Source: Glandiceps talaboti (taxonomy: Eukaryota; Hemichordata; Enteropneusta; Spengelidae). From it: a stretch of DNA of 64,000 bases. The position numbers and the translations under genes were made by a program. The stretch covers positions 5,108,101 to 5,172,100 of the forward strand of contig NC_135550.1 of the NCBI RefSeq assembly GCF_964340395.1. The letters are read 5' to 3'. Under the pieces are notes generated by a model, which was not told where the DNA came from, searched no databases, and saw only the letters and a list, made by a program, of their open reading frames with translations. Below are positions 45,645 to 58,714 of this stretch, piece by piece (position 1 is the first letter of the stretch; every line of letters begins with the position of its first letter).

Positions 45645-48320
45645 AAGTAGATTGTAGCTGAATGAAGAAACATTTTGGAGATTAGCATAATTATATTATT
45701 GACAGTAATATTTTTCAAAAAGGTCATTGTGAGTAGCGGCAACTTAAGAGTAAATATTAGAATCTGAATGACTGTTATTTCATTGCTTCAATAAGTTTAT
45801 ACTGTACTGTTTGATTCATTCCTTTTAGGATGGATCCCCAAGGCCACCCAAGATGGCACGAAAATAGAGGGCAGATGAACATCAGACAGCCAATCAGAAG
45901 TGAAAGAAGTAAGTGAACATTTGGAATTGTAAAATTACTGAAAATGGCCATTAGGTTTTTTGCCCAAAGTTGTTTTCTTTTAGCAATCGAAAGTACAAGT
46001 TATCTAAAGAGTCTTTCGTCAGTACTAAGAACATGACAAACAGTGACAAACTTATGTCACAAGTAGATTGTAGCTGAATGAAGAAACATTTTGGAGATTA
46101 GCATAATTATATTATTGGCAGTAATATTTTCAAAAAGGTCATAGTGAGTAGCGGCAACTTAGAGTAAATATTAGAATCTGAATGACTGTTATTTCATTGC
46201 TTCAATAAGATTATACTGTACTGTTTGATTCATTCCTTTAAGGATGGATCCCCAAGGCCACCCAAGATGGCACGAAAATTGAGGGCAGATGAACATCAGA
46301 CAGCCAATCAGAAGTGAAAGAAGTAAGTGAACATTTGGAATTGTAAAATTACTGAAAATGGCCATTAGGTTTTTTGCCCAAAGTTGTTTTCTTTTAGCAA
46401 TGGAAAGTACAAGTTATCTAAAGAGTTTTTCGTCAGTACTAAGCACATGACAAGCAGTGACAATCTTATGTCACAAGTAGATTGTAGCTGAATGAAGAAA
46501 CATTTTGGAGATTAGAATAATTATATTATTGGCAGTAATATTTTTCAAAAAGGTCATAGTGAGTAGCGGCAACTTAAGAGTAAATATTAGAATCTGAATG
46601 ACTGTTATTTCATTGCTTCAATAAGATTATACTGTACTTTTTGATTCATTCCTTTAAGGATGGATCCCCAAGGCCACCCAAGATGGCACGAAAATAGAGG
46701 GCAGATGAACGTCAGACAGCCAATCAGAAGTGAAAGAAGTAAGTGAACATTTGGAATTGTAAAATTACTGAAAATGGCCATTATGTTTTTTGCCCAAAGT
46801 TGTTTTCTTTTAGCAATGGAAAGTACAAGTTATCTAAAGAGTTTTTCGTCAGTACTAAGCACATGACAAGCAGTGACAAACTTATGTCACAAGTAGATTG
46901 TAGCTGAATGAAGAAACATTTTGGAGATTAGCATAATTATATTATTGACAGTAATATTTTTCAAAAAGGTCATTGTGAGTAGCGGCAACTTAAGAGTAAA
47001 TATTAGAATCTGAATGACTGTTATTTCATTGCTTCAATAAGATTATACTGTACTGTTTGATTCATTCCTTTCAGGATGGATCCCCAAGGCCACCCAAGAT
47101 GGCACGAAAATAGAGGGCAGATGAACATCAGACAGCCAATCAGAAGTGAAAGAAGTAAGTGAACATTTGGAATTGTAAAATTACTGAAAATGGCCATTAG
47201 GTTTTTTGCCCAAAGTTGTTTTCTTTTAGCAATGGAAAGTACAAGTTATCTAAAGAGTCTTTCGTTAGTACTAAGCACATGACAAGCAGTGACAAACTTA
47301 TGTCACAAGTAGATTGTAGCTGAATGAAGAAACATTTTGGAGATTAGCATAATTATATTATTGACAGTAATATTTTTCAAAAAGGTCATTGTGAGTAGCG
47401 GCAACTTAAAGGTAAATATTAGAATCTGAATGACTGTTATTTCATTGCTTCAATAAGATTATACTGTACTGTTTGATTCATTCCTTTCAGGATGGATCCC
47501 CAAGGCCACCCAAGATGGCACGAAAATAGAGGGCAGATGAACATCAGACAGCCAATCAGAAGTGAAAGAAGTAAGTGAACATTTGGAATTGTAAAATTAC
47601 TGAAAATGGCCATTAGGTTTTTTGCCCAAAGTTGTTTTCTTTTAGCAATGGAAAGTACAAGTTATCTAAAGAGTTTTTCGTCAGTACTAAGCACATGACA
47701 AGCAGTGACAAACTTATGTCACAAGTAGATTGTAGCTGAATGAAGAAACATTTTGGAGATTAGCATAATTATATTATTGACAGTAATATTTTTCAAAAAG
47801 GTCATTGTGAGTAGCGGCAACTTAAGAGTAAATATTAGAATCTGAATGACTGTTATTTCATTGCTTCAATAAGTTTATACTGTACTGTTTGATTCATTCC
47901 TTTTAGGATGGATCCCCAAGGCCACCCAAGATGGCACGAAAATAGAGGGCAGATGAACATCAGACAGCCAATCAGAAGTGAAAGAAGTAAGTGAACATTT
48001 GGAATTGTAAAATTACTGAAAATGGCCATTAGGTTTTTTGCCCAAAGTTGTTTTCTTTTAGCAATCGAAAGTACAAGTTATCTAAAGAGTCTTTCGTCAG
48101 TACTAAGAACATGACAAACAGTGACAAACTTATGTCACAAGTAGATTGTAGCTGAATGAAGAAACATTTTGGAGATTAGCATAATTATATTATTGGCAGT
48201 AATATTTTCAAAAAGGTCATAGTGAGTAGCGGCAACTTAGAGTAAATATTAGAATCTGAATGACTGTTATTTCATTGCTTCAATAAGATTATACTGTACT
48301 GTTTGATTCATTCCTTTAAG

Positions 48321-50400
48321 GATGGATCCCCAAGGCCACCCAAGATGGCACGAAAATAGAGGGCAGATGAACATCAGACAGCCAATCAGAAGTGAAAGAA
48401 GTAAGTGAACATTTGGAATTGTAAAATTACTGAAAATGGCCATTAGGTTTTTTGCCCAAAGTTGTTTTCTTTTAGCAATGGAAAGTACAAGTTATCAAAA
48501 GAGTCTTTCGTCAGTACTAAGAACATGACAAACAGTGACAAACTTATGTCACAAGTAGATTGTAGCTGAATGAAGAAACATTTTGGAGATTAGCATAATT
48601 ATATTATATTATTGGCAGTAATATTTTCAAAAAGGTCATAGTGAGTAGCGGCAACTTAGAGTAAATATTAGAATCTGAATGACTGTTATTTCATTGCTTC
48701 AATAAGATTATACTGTACTTTTTGATTCATTCCTTTAAGGATGGATCCCCAAGGCCACCCAAGATGGCATGAAAATAGAGGGCAGATGAACATCAGGCAG
48801 GCAATCAGAAGTGAAAGAAGTAAGTGAACATTTGGAATTGTAAAATTACTGAAAATGGCCATTAGGTTTTTTGCCCAAAGTTGTTTTCTTTTAGCAATGG
48901 AAAGTACAAGTTATGTAAGGAGTCTTTCGTTAGTACTAAGCACATGACAAGCAGTGACAAACTTATGTCACAAGTAGATTGTAGCTGAATGATTAAACAT
49001 TTTGGAGATTAGCATAATTATATTATTGACAGTAATATTTTTCAAAAAGGTCATTGTGAGTAGCGGCAACTTAGAGTATATATTAGAATCTGAATGACTG
49101 TTATTTCATTGCTTCAATAAGATTATACTGTACTTTTTGATTCATTCCTTTAAGGATGGATCCCCAAGGCCACCCAAGATGGCACGAAAATAGAGGGCAG
49201 ATGAACATCAGACAGCCAATCAGAAGTGAAAGAAGTAAGTGAACATTTGGAATTGTAATATTACTGAAAATGGGCATTAGGTTTTTTGCCCAAAGTTGTT
49301 TTCTTTTAGCAATGGAAAGTACAACTTATCTATAGAGTCTTCCGTCAGTACTAAGCACATGACAAGCAGTGACAAACATATGTCACAAGTAGATTGTAGC
49401 TTAATGAAGAAACATTTTGTAGATTAGCATAATTATATTATTGGCAGTAATATTTTTCAAAAAGGTCATAGTGAGTAGTGGCAACTTAAGAGTAAATATT
49501 AGAATCTGAATGACTGTTATTTTATTGCTTCAATATGATTATACTGTACTGTTTGATTCATTCCTTTTAGGATCCCCAAGGCCACCCAAGATGGCACGAA
49601 AATAGAGGGCAGATGAACATCAGACAGCCAATCAGAAGTGAAAGAAGTAAGTGAACATTTGGAATTGTAAAATTACTGAAAATGGCCATTAGGTTTTTTG
49701 CCCAAAGTTGTTTTCTTTTAGCAATGGAAAGTACAATTTATCTAAAGAGTCTTTCGTCAGTAATAAGAACATGACAAACAGTGACAAACTTATGTCACAA
49801 GTAGATTGTAGCTGAATGAAGAAACATTTTGGAGATTAGCATAATTATATTATATTATTGGCAGTAATATTTTCAAAAAGGTCATAGTGAGTAGCGGCAA
49901 CTTAGAGTATATATTAGAATCTGAATGACTGTTATTTCATTGCTTCAATAAGATTATACTGTACTGTTTGATTCATTCCTTTAAGGATGGATCCCCAAGG
50001 CCACCCAAGATGGCACGAAAATAGAGGGCAGATGAACATCATACAGCCAATCAGAAGTGAAAGAAGTAAGTGAACATTTGGAATTGTAAAATTACTGAAA
50101 ATGGCCATTAGGTTTTTTGCCCAAAGTTGTTTTCTTTTACCAATGGAAAGTACAAGTTATCTAAAGAGTCTTTCGTTAGTACTAAGCACATGACAAGCAG
50201 TGACAAACTTATGTCACAAGTAGATTGTAGCTGAATGAAGAAACATTTTGGAGATTAGCATAATTATATTATTGGCAGTAATATTTTTCAAATAGGTCAC
50301 AGTGAGTAGCGGCAACTTAGAGTAAATATTAGAATCTGAATGACTGTTATTTCATTGCTTCAATAAGATTATACTGTACTGTTTGATTCATTCCTTTCAG
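48321..50400 (+). repeat. Array sub-block 8: 5 heterogeneous units
   Basis: Starts: 48321, 48740, 49155, 49571, 49986. Unit 49571 lost five bases after the acceptor, including the ATG (TTTTAG|GATCCCC). Unit 49986 has TTTTAC in place of the second acceptor TTTTAG and ATACAG for AGACAG. The unit from 49155 carries extra scattered changes, so this sub-block is less homogenised. Confidence 0.75.
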
Positions 50401-53400
50401 GATGGATCCCCAAGGCCACCCAAGATGGCACGAAAATAGAGGGCAGATGAACATCAGACAGCCAATCAGAAGTGAAAGAAGTAAGTGAACATTTGGAATT
50501 GTAAAATTACTGAAAATGGCCATTAGGTTTTTTGCCCAAAGTTGTTTTCTTTTAGCAATGGAAAGTACAAGTTATCTAAAGAGTCTTTCGTTAGTACTAA
50601 GCACATGACAAGCAGTGGCAAACTTATGTCACAAATAGATTGTAGCTGAATGAAGAAACATTTTGGAGATTAGAATAATTATATTATTGGCAGTAATATT
50701 TTTCAAAAAGGTCATAGTGAGTAGCGGCAACTTAAGAGTAAATATTAGAATCTGAATGACTGTTATTTCATTGCTTCAATAAGATTATACTGTACTTTTT
50801 GATTCATTCCTTTTAGGATGGATCCCCAAGGCCACCCAAGATGGCACGAAAATAGAGGGCAGATGAACATCAGACAGCCAATCAGAAGTGAAAGAAGTAA
50901 GTGAACATTTGGAATTGTAAAATTACTGAAAATGGCCATTAGGTTTTTTGCCCAAAGTTGTTTTCTTTTAGCAATGGAAAGTACAAGTTATCTAAGGAGT
51001 CTTTCGTTAGTACTAAGCACATGACAAGCAGTGACAAACTTATGTCACAAGTAGATTGTAGCTGAATGAAGAAACATTTTGGAGATTAGCATAATTATAT
51101 TATTGACAGTAATATTTTTCAAAAAGGTCATTGTGAGTAGCGGCAACTTAGAGTAAATATTAGAATCTGAATGACTGTTATTTCATTGCTTCAATAAGAT
51201 TATACTGTACTTTTTGATTCATTCCTTTAAGGATGGATCCCCAAGGCCACCCAAGATGGCACGAAAATAGAGGGCAGATGAACATCAGACAGCCAATCAG
51301 AAGTGAAAGAAGTAAGTGAACATTTGGAATTGTAAAATTACTGAAAATGGCCATTAGGTTTTTTGCCCAAAGTTGTTTTCTTTTAGCAATGGAAAGTACA
51401 AGTTATCTAAGGAGTCTTTCGTTAGTACTAAGCACATGACAAGCAGTGACAAACTTATGTCACAAGTAGATTGTAGCTGAATGAAGAAACATTTTGGAGA
51501 TTAGCATAATTATATTATTGACAGTAATATTTTTCAAAAAGGTCATTGTGAGTAGCGGCAACTTAGAGTAAATATTAGAATCTGAATGACTGTTATTTCA
51601 TTGCTTCAATAAGATTATACTGTACTTTTTGATTCATTCCTTTAAGGATGGATCCCCAAGGCCACCCAAGATGGCACGAAAATAGAGGGCAGATGAACAT
51701 CAGACAGCCAATCAGAAGTGAAAGAAGTAAGTGAACATTTGGAATTGTAATATTACTGAAAATGGGCATTAGGTTTTTTGCCCAAAGTTGTTTTCTTTTA
51801 GCAATGGAAAGTACAAGTTATCTATAGAGTCTTCCATCAGTACTAAGCACATGACAAGCAGTGACAAACTTATGTCACAAGTAGATTGTAGCTGAATGAA
51901 GAAACATTTTGTAGATTAGCATAATTATATTATTGGCAGTAATATTTTTCAAAAAGGTCATAGTGAGTAGTGGCAACTTAAGAGTAAATATTAGAATCTG
52001 AATGACTGTTATTTCATTGCTTCAATAAGATTATACTGTACTGTTTGATTCATTCCTTTCAGGATGGATCCCCAAGGCCACCCAAGATGGCACGAAAATA
52101 GAGGGCAGATGAACATCAGACAGCCAATCAGAAGTGAAAGAAGTAAGTGAACATTTGGAATTGTAAAATTACTGAAAATGGCCATTAGGTTTTTTGCCCA
52201 AAGTTGTTTTCTTTTAGCAATGGAAAGTACAAGTTATCTAAAGAGTCTTTCGTTAGTACTAAGCACATGACAAGCAGTGGCAAACTTATGTCACAAATAG
52301 ATTGTAGCTGAATGAAGAAACATTTTGGAGATTAGAATAATTATATTATTGGCAGTAATATTTTTCAAAAAGGTCATAGTGAGTAGCGGCAACTTAAGAG
52401 TAAATATTAGAATCTGAATGACTGTTATTTCATTGCTTCAATAAGATTATACTGTACTTTTTGATTCATTCCTTTTAGGATGGATCCCCAAGGCCACCCA
52501 AGATGGCACGAAAATAGAGGGCAGATGAACATCAGACAGCCAATCAGAAGTGAAAGAAGTAAGTGAACATTTGGAATTGTAAAATTACTGAAAATGGCCA
52601 TTAGGTTTTTTGCCCAAAGTTGTTTTCTTTTAGCAATGGAAAGTACAAGTTATCTAAGGAGTCTTTCGTTAGTACTAAGCACATGACAAGCAGTGACAAA
52701 CTTATGTCACAAGTAGATTGTAGCTGAATGAAGAAACATTTTGGAGATTAGCATAATTATATTATTGACAGTAATATTTTTCAAAAAGGTCATTGTGAGT
52801 AGCGGCAACTTAGAGTAAATATTAGAATCTGAATGACTGTTATTTCATTGCTTCAATAAGATTATACTGTACTTTTTGATTCATTCCTTTAAGGATGGAT
52901 CCCCAAGGCCACCCAAGATGGCACGAAAATAGAGGGCAGATGAACATCAGACAGCCAATCAGAAGTGAAAGAAGTAAGTGAACATTTGGAATTGTAATAT
53001 TACTGAAAATGGGCATTAGGTTTTTTGCCCAAAGTTGTTTTCTTTTAGCAATGGAAAGTACAAGTTATCTATAGAGTCTTCCATCAGTACTAAGCACATG
53101 ACAAGCAGTGACAAACTTATGTCACAAGTAGATTGTAGCTGAATGAAGAAACATTTTGTAGATTAGCATAATTATATTATTGGCAGTAATATTTTTCAAA
53201 AAGGTCATAGTGAGTAGTGGCAACTTAAGAGTAAATATTAGAATCTGAATGACTGTTATTTCATTGCTTCAATAAGATTATACTGTACTGTTTGATTCAT
53301 TCCTTTCAGGATGGATCCCCAAGGCCACCCAAGATGGCACGAAAATAGAGGGCAGATGAACATCAGACAGCCAATCAGAAGTGAAAGAAGTAAGTGAACA

Positions 53401-54140
53401 TTTGGAATTGTAAAATTACTGAAAATGGCCATTAGGTTTTTTGCCCAAAGTTGTTTTCTTTTAGCAATGGAAAGTACAAGTTATCTAAAGAGTCTTTCGT
53501 TAGTACTAAGCACATGACAAGCAGTGGCAAACTTATGTCACAAATAGATTGTAGCTGAATGAAGAAACATTTTGGAGATTAGAATAATTATATTATTGGC
53601 AGTAATATTTTTCAAAAAGGTCATAGTGAGTAGCGGCAACTTAAGAGTAAATATTAGAATCTGAATGACTGTTATTTCATTGCTTCAATAAGATTATACT
53701 GTACTTTTTGATTCATTCCTTTTAGGATGGATCCCCAAGGCCACCCAAGATGGCACGAAAATAGAGGGCAGATGAACATCAGACAGCCAATCAGAAGTGA
53801 AAGAAGTAAGTGAACATTTGGAATTGTAAAATTACTGAAAATGGCCATTAGGTTTTTTGCCCAAAGTTGTTTTCTTTTAGCAATGGAAAGTACAAGTTAT
53901 CTAAGGAGTCTTTCGTTAGTACTAAGCACATGACAAGCAGTGACAAACTTATGTCACAAGTAGATTGTAGCTGAATGAAGAAACATTTTGGAGATTAGCA
54001 TAATTATATTATTGACAGTAATATTTTTCAAAAAGGTCATTGTGAGTAGCGGCAACTTAGAGTAAATATTAGAATCTGAATGACTGTTATTTCATTGCTT
54101 CAATAAGATTATACTGTACTGTTTGATTCATTCCTTTAAG
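50401..54140 (+). repeat. Array sub-block 9: 3-unit higher-order repeat (about 1,247 bp) with one duplicated unit
   Basis: Starts: 50401, 50817, 51232, 51647, 52063, 52479, 52894, 53310, 53726. Type A (GTGGCAAAC..CAAATAG) is at 50401, 52063 and 53310. Type B (TAAGGAGTC) is at 50817, 51232, 52479 and 53726. Type C (TGTAATATTAC, CTTCCATCAG) is at 51647 and 52894. The order is A-B-B-C, A-B-C, A-B. The copies appear almost identical by eye. Confidence 0.85.
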
Positions 54141-57100
54141 GATGGATCCCCAAGGCCACCCAAGATGGCACGAAAATAGAGGGCAGATGAAAATCAGACA
54201 GCCAATCAGAAGTGAAAGAAGTAAGTGAACATTTGGAATTGTAAAATTACTGAAAATGGCCATTAGGTTTTTTGCCCAAAGTTTTCTTTTAGCAATGGAA
54301 AGTACAATTTATCTAAAGAGTCTTTCGTTAGTACTAAGCACATGACAAGCAGTGACAAACTTATGTCACAAGTAGATTGTAGCTGAATGAAGAAACATTT
54401 TGGAGATTAGCATAATTATATTATTGGCAGTAATATTTTTCAAAAAGGTCACAGTGAGTAGCGGCAACTTAGAGTAAATATTAGAATCTGAATGACTGTT
54501 ATTCCATTGCTTCAATAAGATTATACTGTACTGTTTGATTCATTCCTTTCAGGATGGATCCCCAAGGCCACCCAAGATGGCACGAAAATAGAGGGCAGAT
54601 GAAAATCAGACAGCCAATCAGAAGTGAAAGAAGTAAGTGAACATTTGGAATTGTAAAATTACTGAAAATGGCCATTAGGTTTTTTGCCCAAAGTTGTTTT
54701 CTTTTAGCAATGGAAAGTACAAGTTATCTAAAGAGTCTTTCGTTAGTACTAAGCACATGACAAGCAGTGACAAACTTATGTCACAAGTAGATTGTAGCTG
54801 AATGAAGAAACATTTTGGAGATTAGCATAATTATATTATTGGCAGTAATATTTTTCAAAAAGGTCACAGTGAGTAGCGGCAACTTAAGAGTAAATATTAG
54901 AATCTGAATGACTGTTATTTCGTTGCTTCAATAAGATTATACTGTACTGTTTGATTCATTCCTTTAAGGATGGATCCCCAAGGCCACCCAAGATGGCACG
55001 AAAATAGAGGGCAGATGAAAATCAGACAGCCAATCAGAAGTGAAAGAAGTAAGTGAACATTTGGAATTGTAAAATTACTGAAAATGGCCATTAGGTTTTT
55101 TGCCCAAAGTTGTTTTCTTTTAGCAATGGAAAGTACAAGTTATCTAAAGAGTCTTTCGTTAGTACTAAGCACATGACAAGCAGTGACAAACTTATGTCAC
55201 AAATAGATTGTAGCTGAATGAAGAAACATTTTGGAGATTAGAATAATTATATTATTGGCAGTAATATTTTTCAAAAAGGTCATAGTGAGTAGCGGCAACT
55301 TAAGAGTAAATATTAGAATCTGAATGACTGTTATTTCATTGCTTCAATAAGATTATACTGTACTTTTTGATTCATTCCTTTTAGGATGGATCCCCAAGGC
55401 CACCCAAGATGGCACGAAAATAGAGGGCAGATGAACATCAGACAGCCAATCGGAAGTGAAAGAAGTAAGTGAACATTTGGAATTGTAAAATTACTGAAAA
55501 TGGCCATTAGGTTTTTTGCCCAAAGTTGTTTTCTTTTAGCAATCGAAAGTACAAGTTATCTAAAGAGTCTTTCGTCAGTACTAAGAACATGACAAACAGT
55601 GACAAAGTTATGTCACAAGTAGATTGTAGCTGAATGAAGAAACATTTTGTAGATTAGCATAATTATATTATTGGCAGTAATATTTTTCAAAAAGGTCATA
55701 GTGAGTAGTGGCAACTTAAGAGTAAATATTAGAATCTGAATGACTGTTATTTTATTGCTTCAATAAGATTATACTGTACTGTTTGATTCATTCCTTTTAG
55801 GATGGATCCCCAAGGCCACCCAAGATGGCACGAAAATAGAGGGCAGATGAACATCAGACAGCCAATCAGAAGTGAAAGAAGTAAGTGAACATTTGGAATT
55901 GTAAAATTACTGAAAATGGCCATTAGGTTTTTTGCCCAAAGTTGTTTTCTTTTAGCAATGGAAAGTACAATTTATCTAAAGAGTCTTTCGTCAGTACTAA
56001 GAACATGACAAACAGTGACAAACTTATGTCACAAGTAGATTGTAGCTGAATGAAGAAACATTTTGGAGATTAGCATAATTATATTATATTATTGGCAGTA
56101 ATATTTTCAAAAAGGTCATAGTGAGTAGCGGCAACTTAGAGTAAATATTAGAATCTGAATGACTGTTATTTCATTGCTTCAATAAGATTATACTGTACTG
56201 TTTGATTCATTCCTTTAAGGATGGATCCCCAAGGCCACCCAAGATGGCACGAAAATAGAGGGCAGATGAACATCAGACAGCCAATCAGAAGTGAAAGAAG
56301 TAAGTGAACATTTGGAATTGTAAAATTACTGAAAATGGCCATTAGGTTTTTTGCCCAAAGTTGTTTTCTTTTACCAATGGAAAGTACAAGTTATCTAAAG
56401 AGTCTTTCGTTAGTACTAAGCACATGACAAGCAGTGACAAACTTATGTCACAAGTAGATTGTAGCTGAATGAAGAAACATTTTGGAGATTAGCATAATTA
56501 TATTATTGGCAGTAATATTTTTCAAAAAGGTCACAGTGAGTAGCGGCAACTTAGAGTAAATATTAGAATCTGAATGACTGTTATTTCATTGCTTCAATAA
56601 GATTATACTGTACTGTTTGATTCATTCCTTTCAGGATGGATCCCCAAGGCCACCCAAGATGGCACGAAAATAGAGGGCAGATGAAAATCAGACAGCCAAT
56701 CAGAAGTGAAAGAAGTAAGTGAACATTTGGAATTGTAAAATTACTGAAAATGGCCATTAGGTTTTTTGCCCAAAGTTGTTTTCTTTTAGCAATGGAAAGT
56801 ACAAGTTATCTAAAGAGTCTTTCGTTAGTACTAAGCACATGACAAGAAGTGACAAACTTATGTCACAAATAGATTGTAGCTGAATGAAGAAACATTTTGG
56901 AGATTAGAATAATTATATTATTGGCAGTAATATTTTTCAAAAAGGTCATAGTGAGTAGCGGCAACTTAAGAGTAAATATTAGAATCTGAATGACTGTTAT
57001 TTCATTGCTTCAATAAGATTATACTGTACTGTTTGATTCATTCCTTTTAGGATGGATCCCCAAGGCCACCCAAGATGGCACGAAAATAGAGGGCAGATGA

Positions 57101-58714
57101 ACATCAGACAGCCAATCGGAAGTGAAAGAAGTAAGTGAACATTTGGAATTGTAAAATTACTGAAAATGGCCATTAGGTTTTTTGCCCAAAGTTGTTTTCT
57201 TTTAGCAATCGAAAGTACAAGTTATCTAAAGAGTCTTTCGTCAGTACTAAGAACATGACAAACAGTGACAAAGTTATGTCACAAGTAGATTGTAGCTGAA
57301 TGAAGAAACATTTTGGAGATTAGCATAATTATATTATTGGCAGTAATATTTTTCAAAAAGGTCATAGTGAGTAGTGGCAACTTAAGAGTAAATATTAGAA
57401 TCTGAATGACTGTTATTTTATTGCTTCAATAAGATTATACTGTACTGTTTGATTCATTCCTTTTAGGATGGATCCCCAAGGCCACCCAAGATGGCACGAA
57501 AATAGAGGGCAGATGAACATCAGACAGCCAATCAGAAGTGAAAGAAGTAAGTGAACATTTGGAATTGTAAAATTACTGAAAATGGCCATTAGGTTTTTTG
57601 CCCAAAGTTGTTTTCTTTTAGCAATGGAAAGTACAATTTATCTAAAGAGTCTTTCGTCAGTACTAAGAACATGACAAACAGTGACAAACTTATGTCACAA
57701 GTAGATTGTAGCTGAATGAAGAAACAGTTTGGAGATTAGCATAATTATATTATATTATTGGCAGTAATATTTTCAAAAAGGTCATAGTGAGTAGCGGCAA
57801 CTTAGAGTAAATATTAGAATCTGAATGACTGTTATTTCATTGCTTCAATAAGATTATACTGTACTGTTTGATTCATTCCTTTAAGGATGGATCCCCAAGG
57901 CCACCCAAGATGGCACGAAAATAGAGGGCAGATGAACATCATACAGCCAATCAGAAGTGAAAGAAGTAAGTGAACATTTGGAATTGTAAAATTACTGAAA
58001 ATGGCCATTAGGTTTTTGCCCAAAGTTGTTTTCTTTTACCAATGGAAAGTACAAGTTATCTAAAGAGTCTTTCGTTAGTACTAAGCACATGACAAGCAGT
58101 GACAAACTTATGTCACAAGTAGATTGTAGCTGAATGAAGAAACATTTTGGAGATTAGCATAATTATATTATTGGCAGTAATATTTTTCAAAAAGGTCACA
58201 GTGAGTAGCGGCAACTTAGAGTAAATATTAGAATCTGAATGACTGTTATTTCATTGCTTCAATAAGATTATACTGTACTGTTTGATTCATTCCTTTAAGG
58301 ATGGATCCCCAAGGCCACCTAAGATGGCACGAAAATAGAGGGCAGATGAACATCATACAGCCAATCAGAAGTGAAAGAAGTAAGTGAACATTTAGAATTG
58401 TAAAATTACTGAAAATGGCCATTAGGTTTTTTGCCCAAAGTTGTTTTCTTTTAGCAATGGAAAGTACAAGTTATCTAAAGAGTCTTTCGTTAGTACTAAG
58501 CACATGACAAGCAGTGACAAACTTATGTCACAAGTAGATTGTAGCTGAATGAAGAAACATTTTGGAGATTAGCATAATTATATTATTGGCAGTAATATTT
58601 TTCAAAAAGGTCACAGTGAGTAGCGGCAACTTAGAGTAAATATTAGAATCTGAATGACTGTTATTTCATTGCTTCAATAAGATTATACTGTACTGTTTGA
58701 TTAATTCCTTTCAG
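54141..58714 (+). repeat. Array sub-block 10: 11 units with a 4-unit (1,666 bp) repeat
   Basis: Starts: 54141, 54553, 54969, 55385, 55801, 56220, 56635, 57051, 57467, 57886, 58300. CAATCGGAAG recurs at 55385 and 57051 and the following units also pair. 56220 and 57886 share the lost second acceptor (TTTTACCAATGG). Unit 57886 lacks one T in the T6 run, which creates a spurious 63-codon minus-strand frame (57832-58023). GAAAATCAGACAG marks 54141, 54553, 54969 and 56635. Confidence 0.8.

Larger units (their letters stand above)
42919..48320 (+). repeat. Array sub-block 7: higher-order repeat of 4-5 units (2,078 bp)
   Basis: Starts: 42919, 43335, 43751, 44167, 44581, 44997, 45413, 45829, 46243, 46659, 47075, 47491, 47907. 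The CTTAAAGGTAAA variant recurs every 2,078 bp (about 43,244, 45,322, 47,400). The type order reads a-b-b-c-d, a-b-c-d-e, a-b-c, with GAGTTTTTCG and AATAAGTTTATA marking type b and CGAAAATTGAG marking type d. Unit 44167 reads GATGGTTCC instead of GATGGATCC. Confidence 0.85.

Noticed and set aside
57832-58023. 63-codon minus-strand frame in the array
   Set aside because: Arises from a single missing T in one unit; absent from all the other units.
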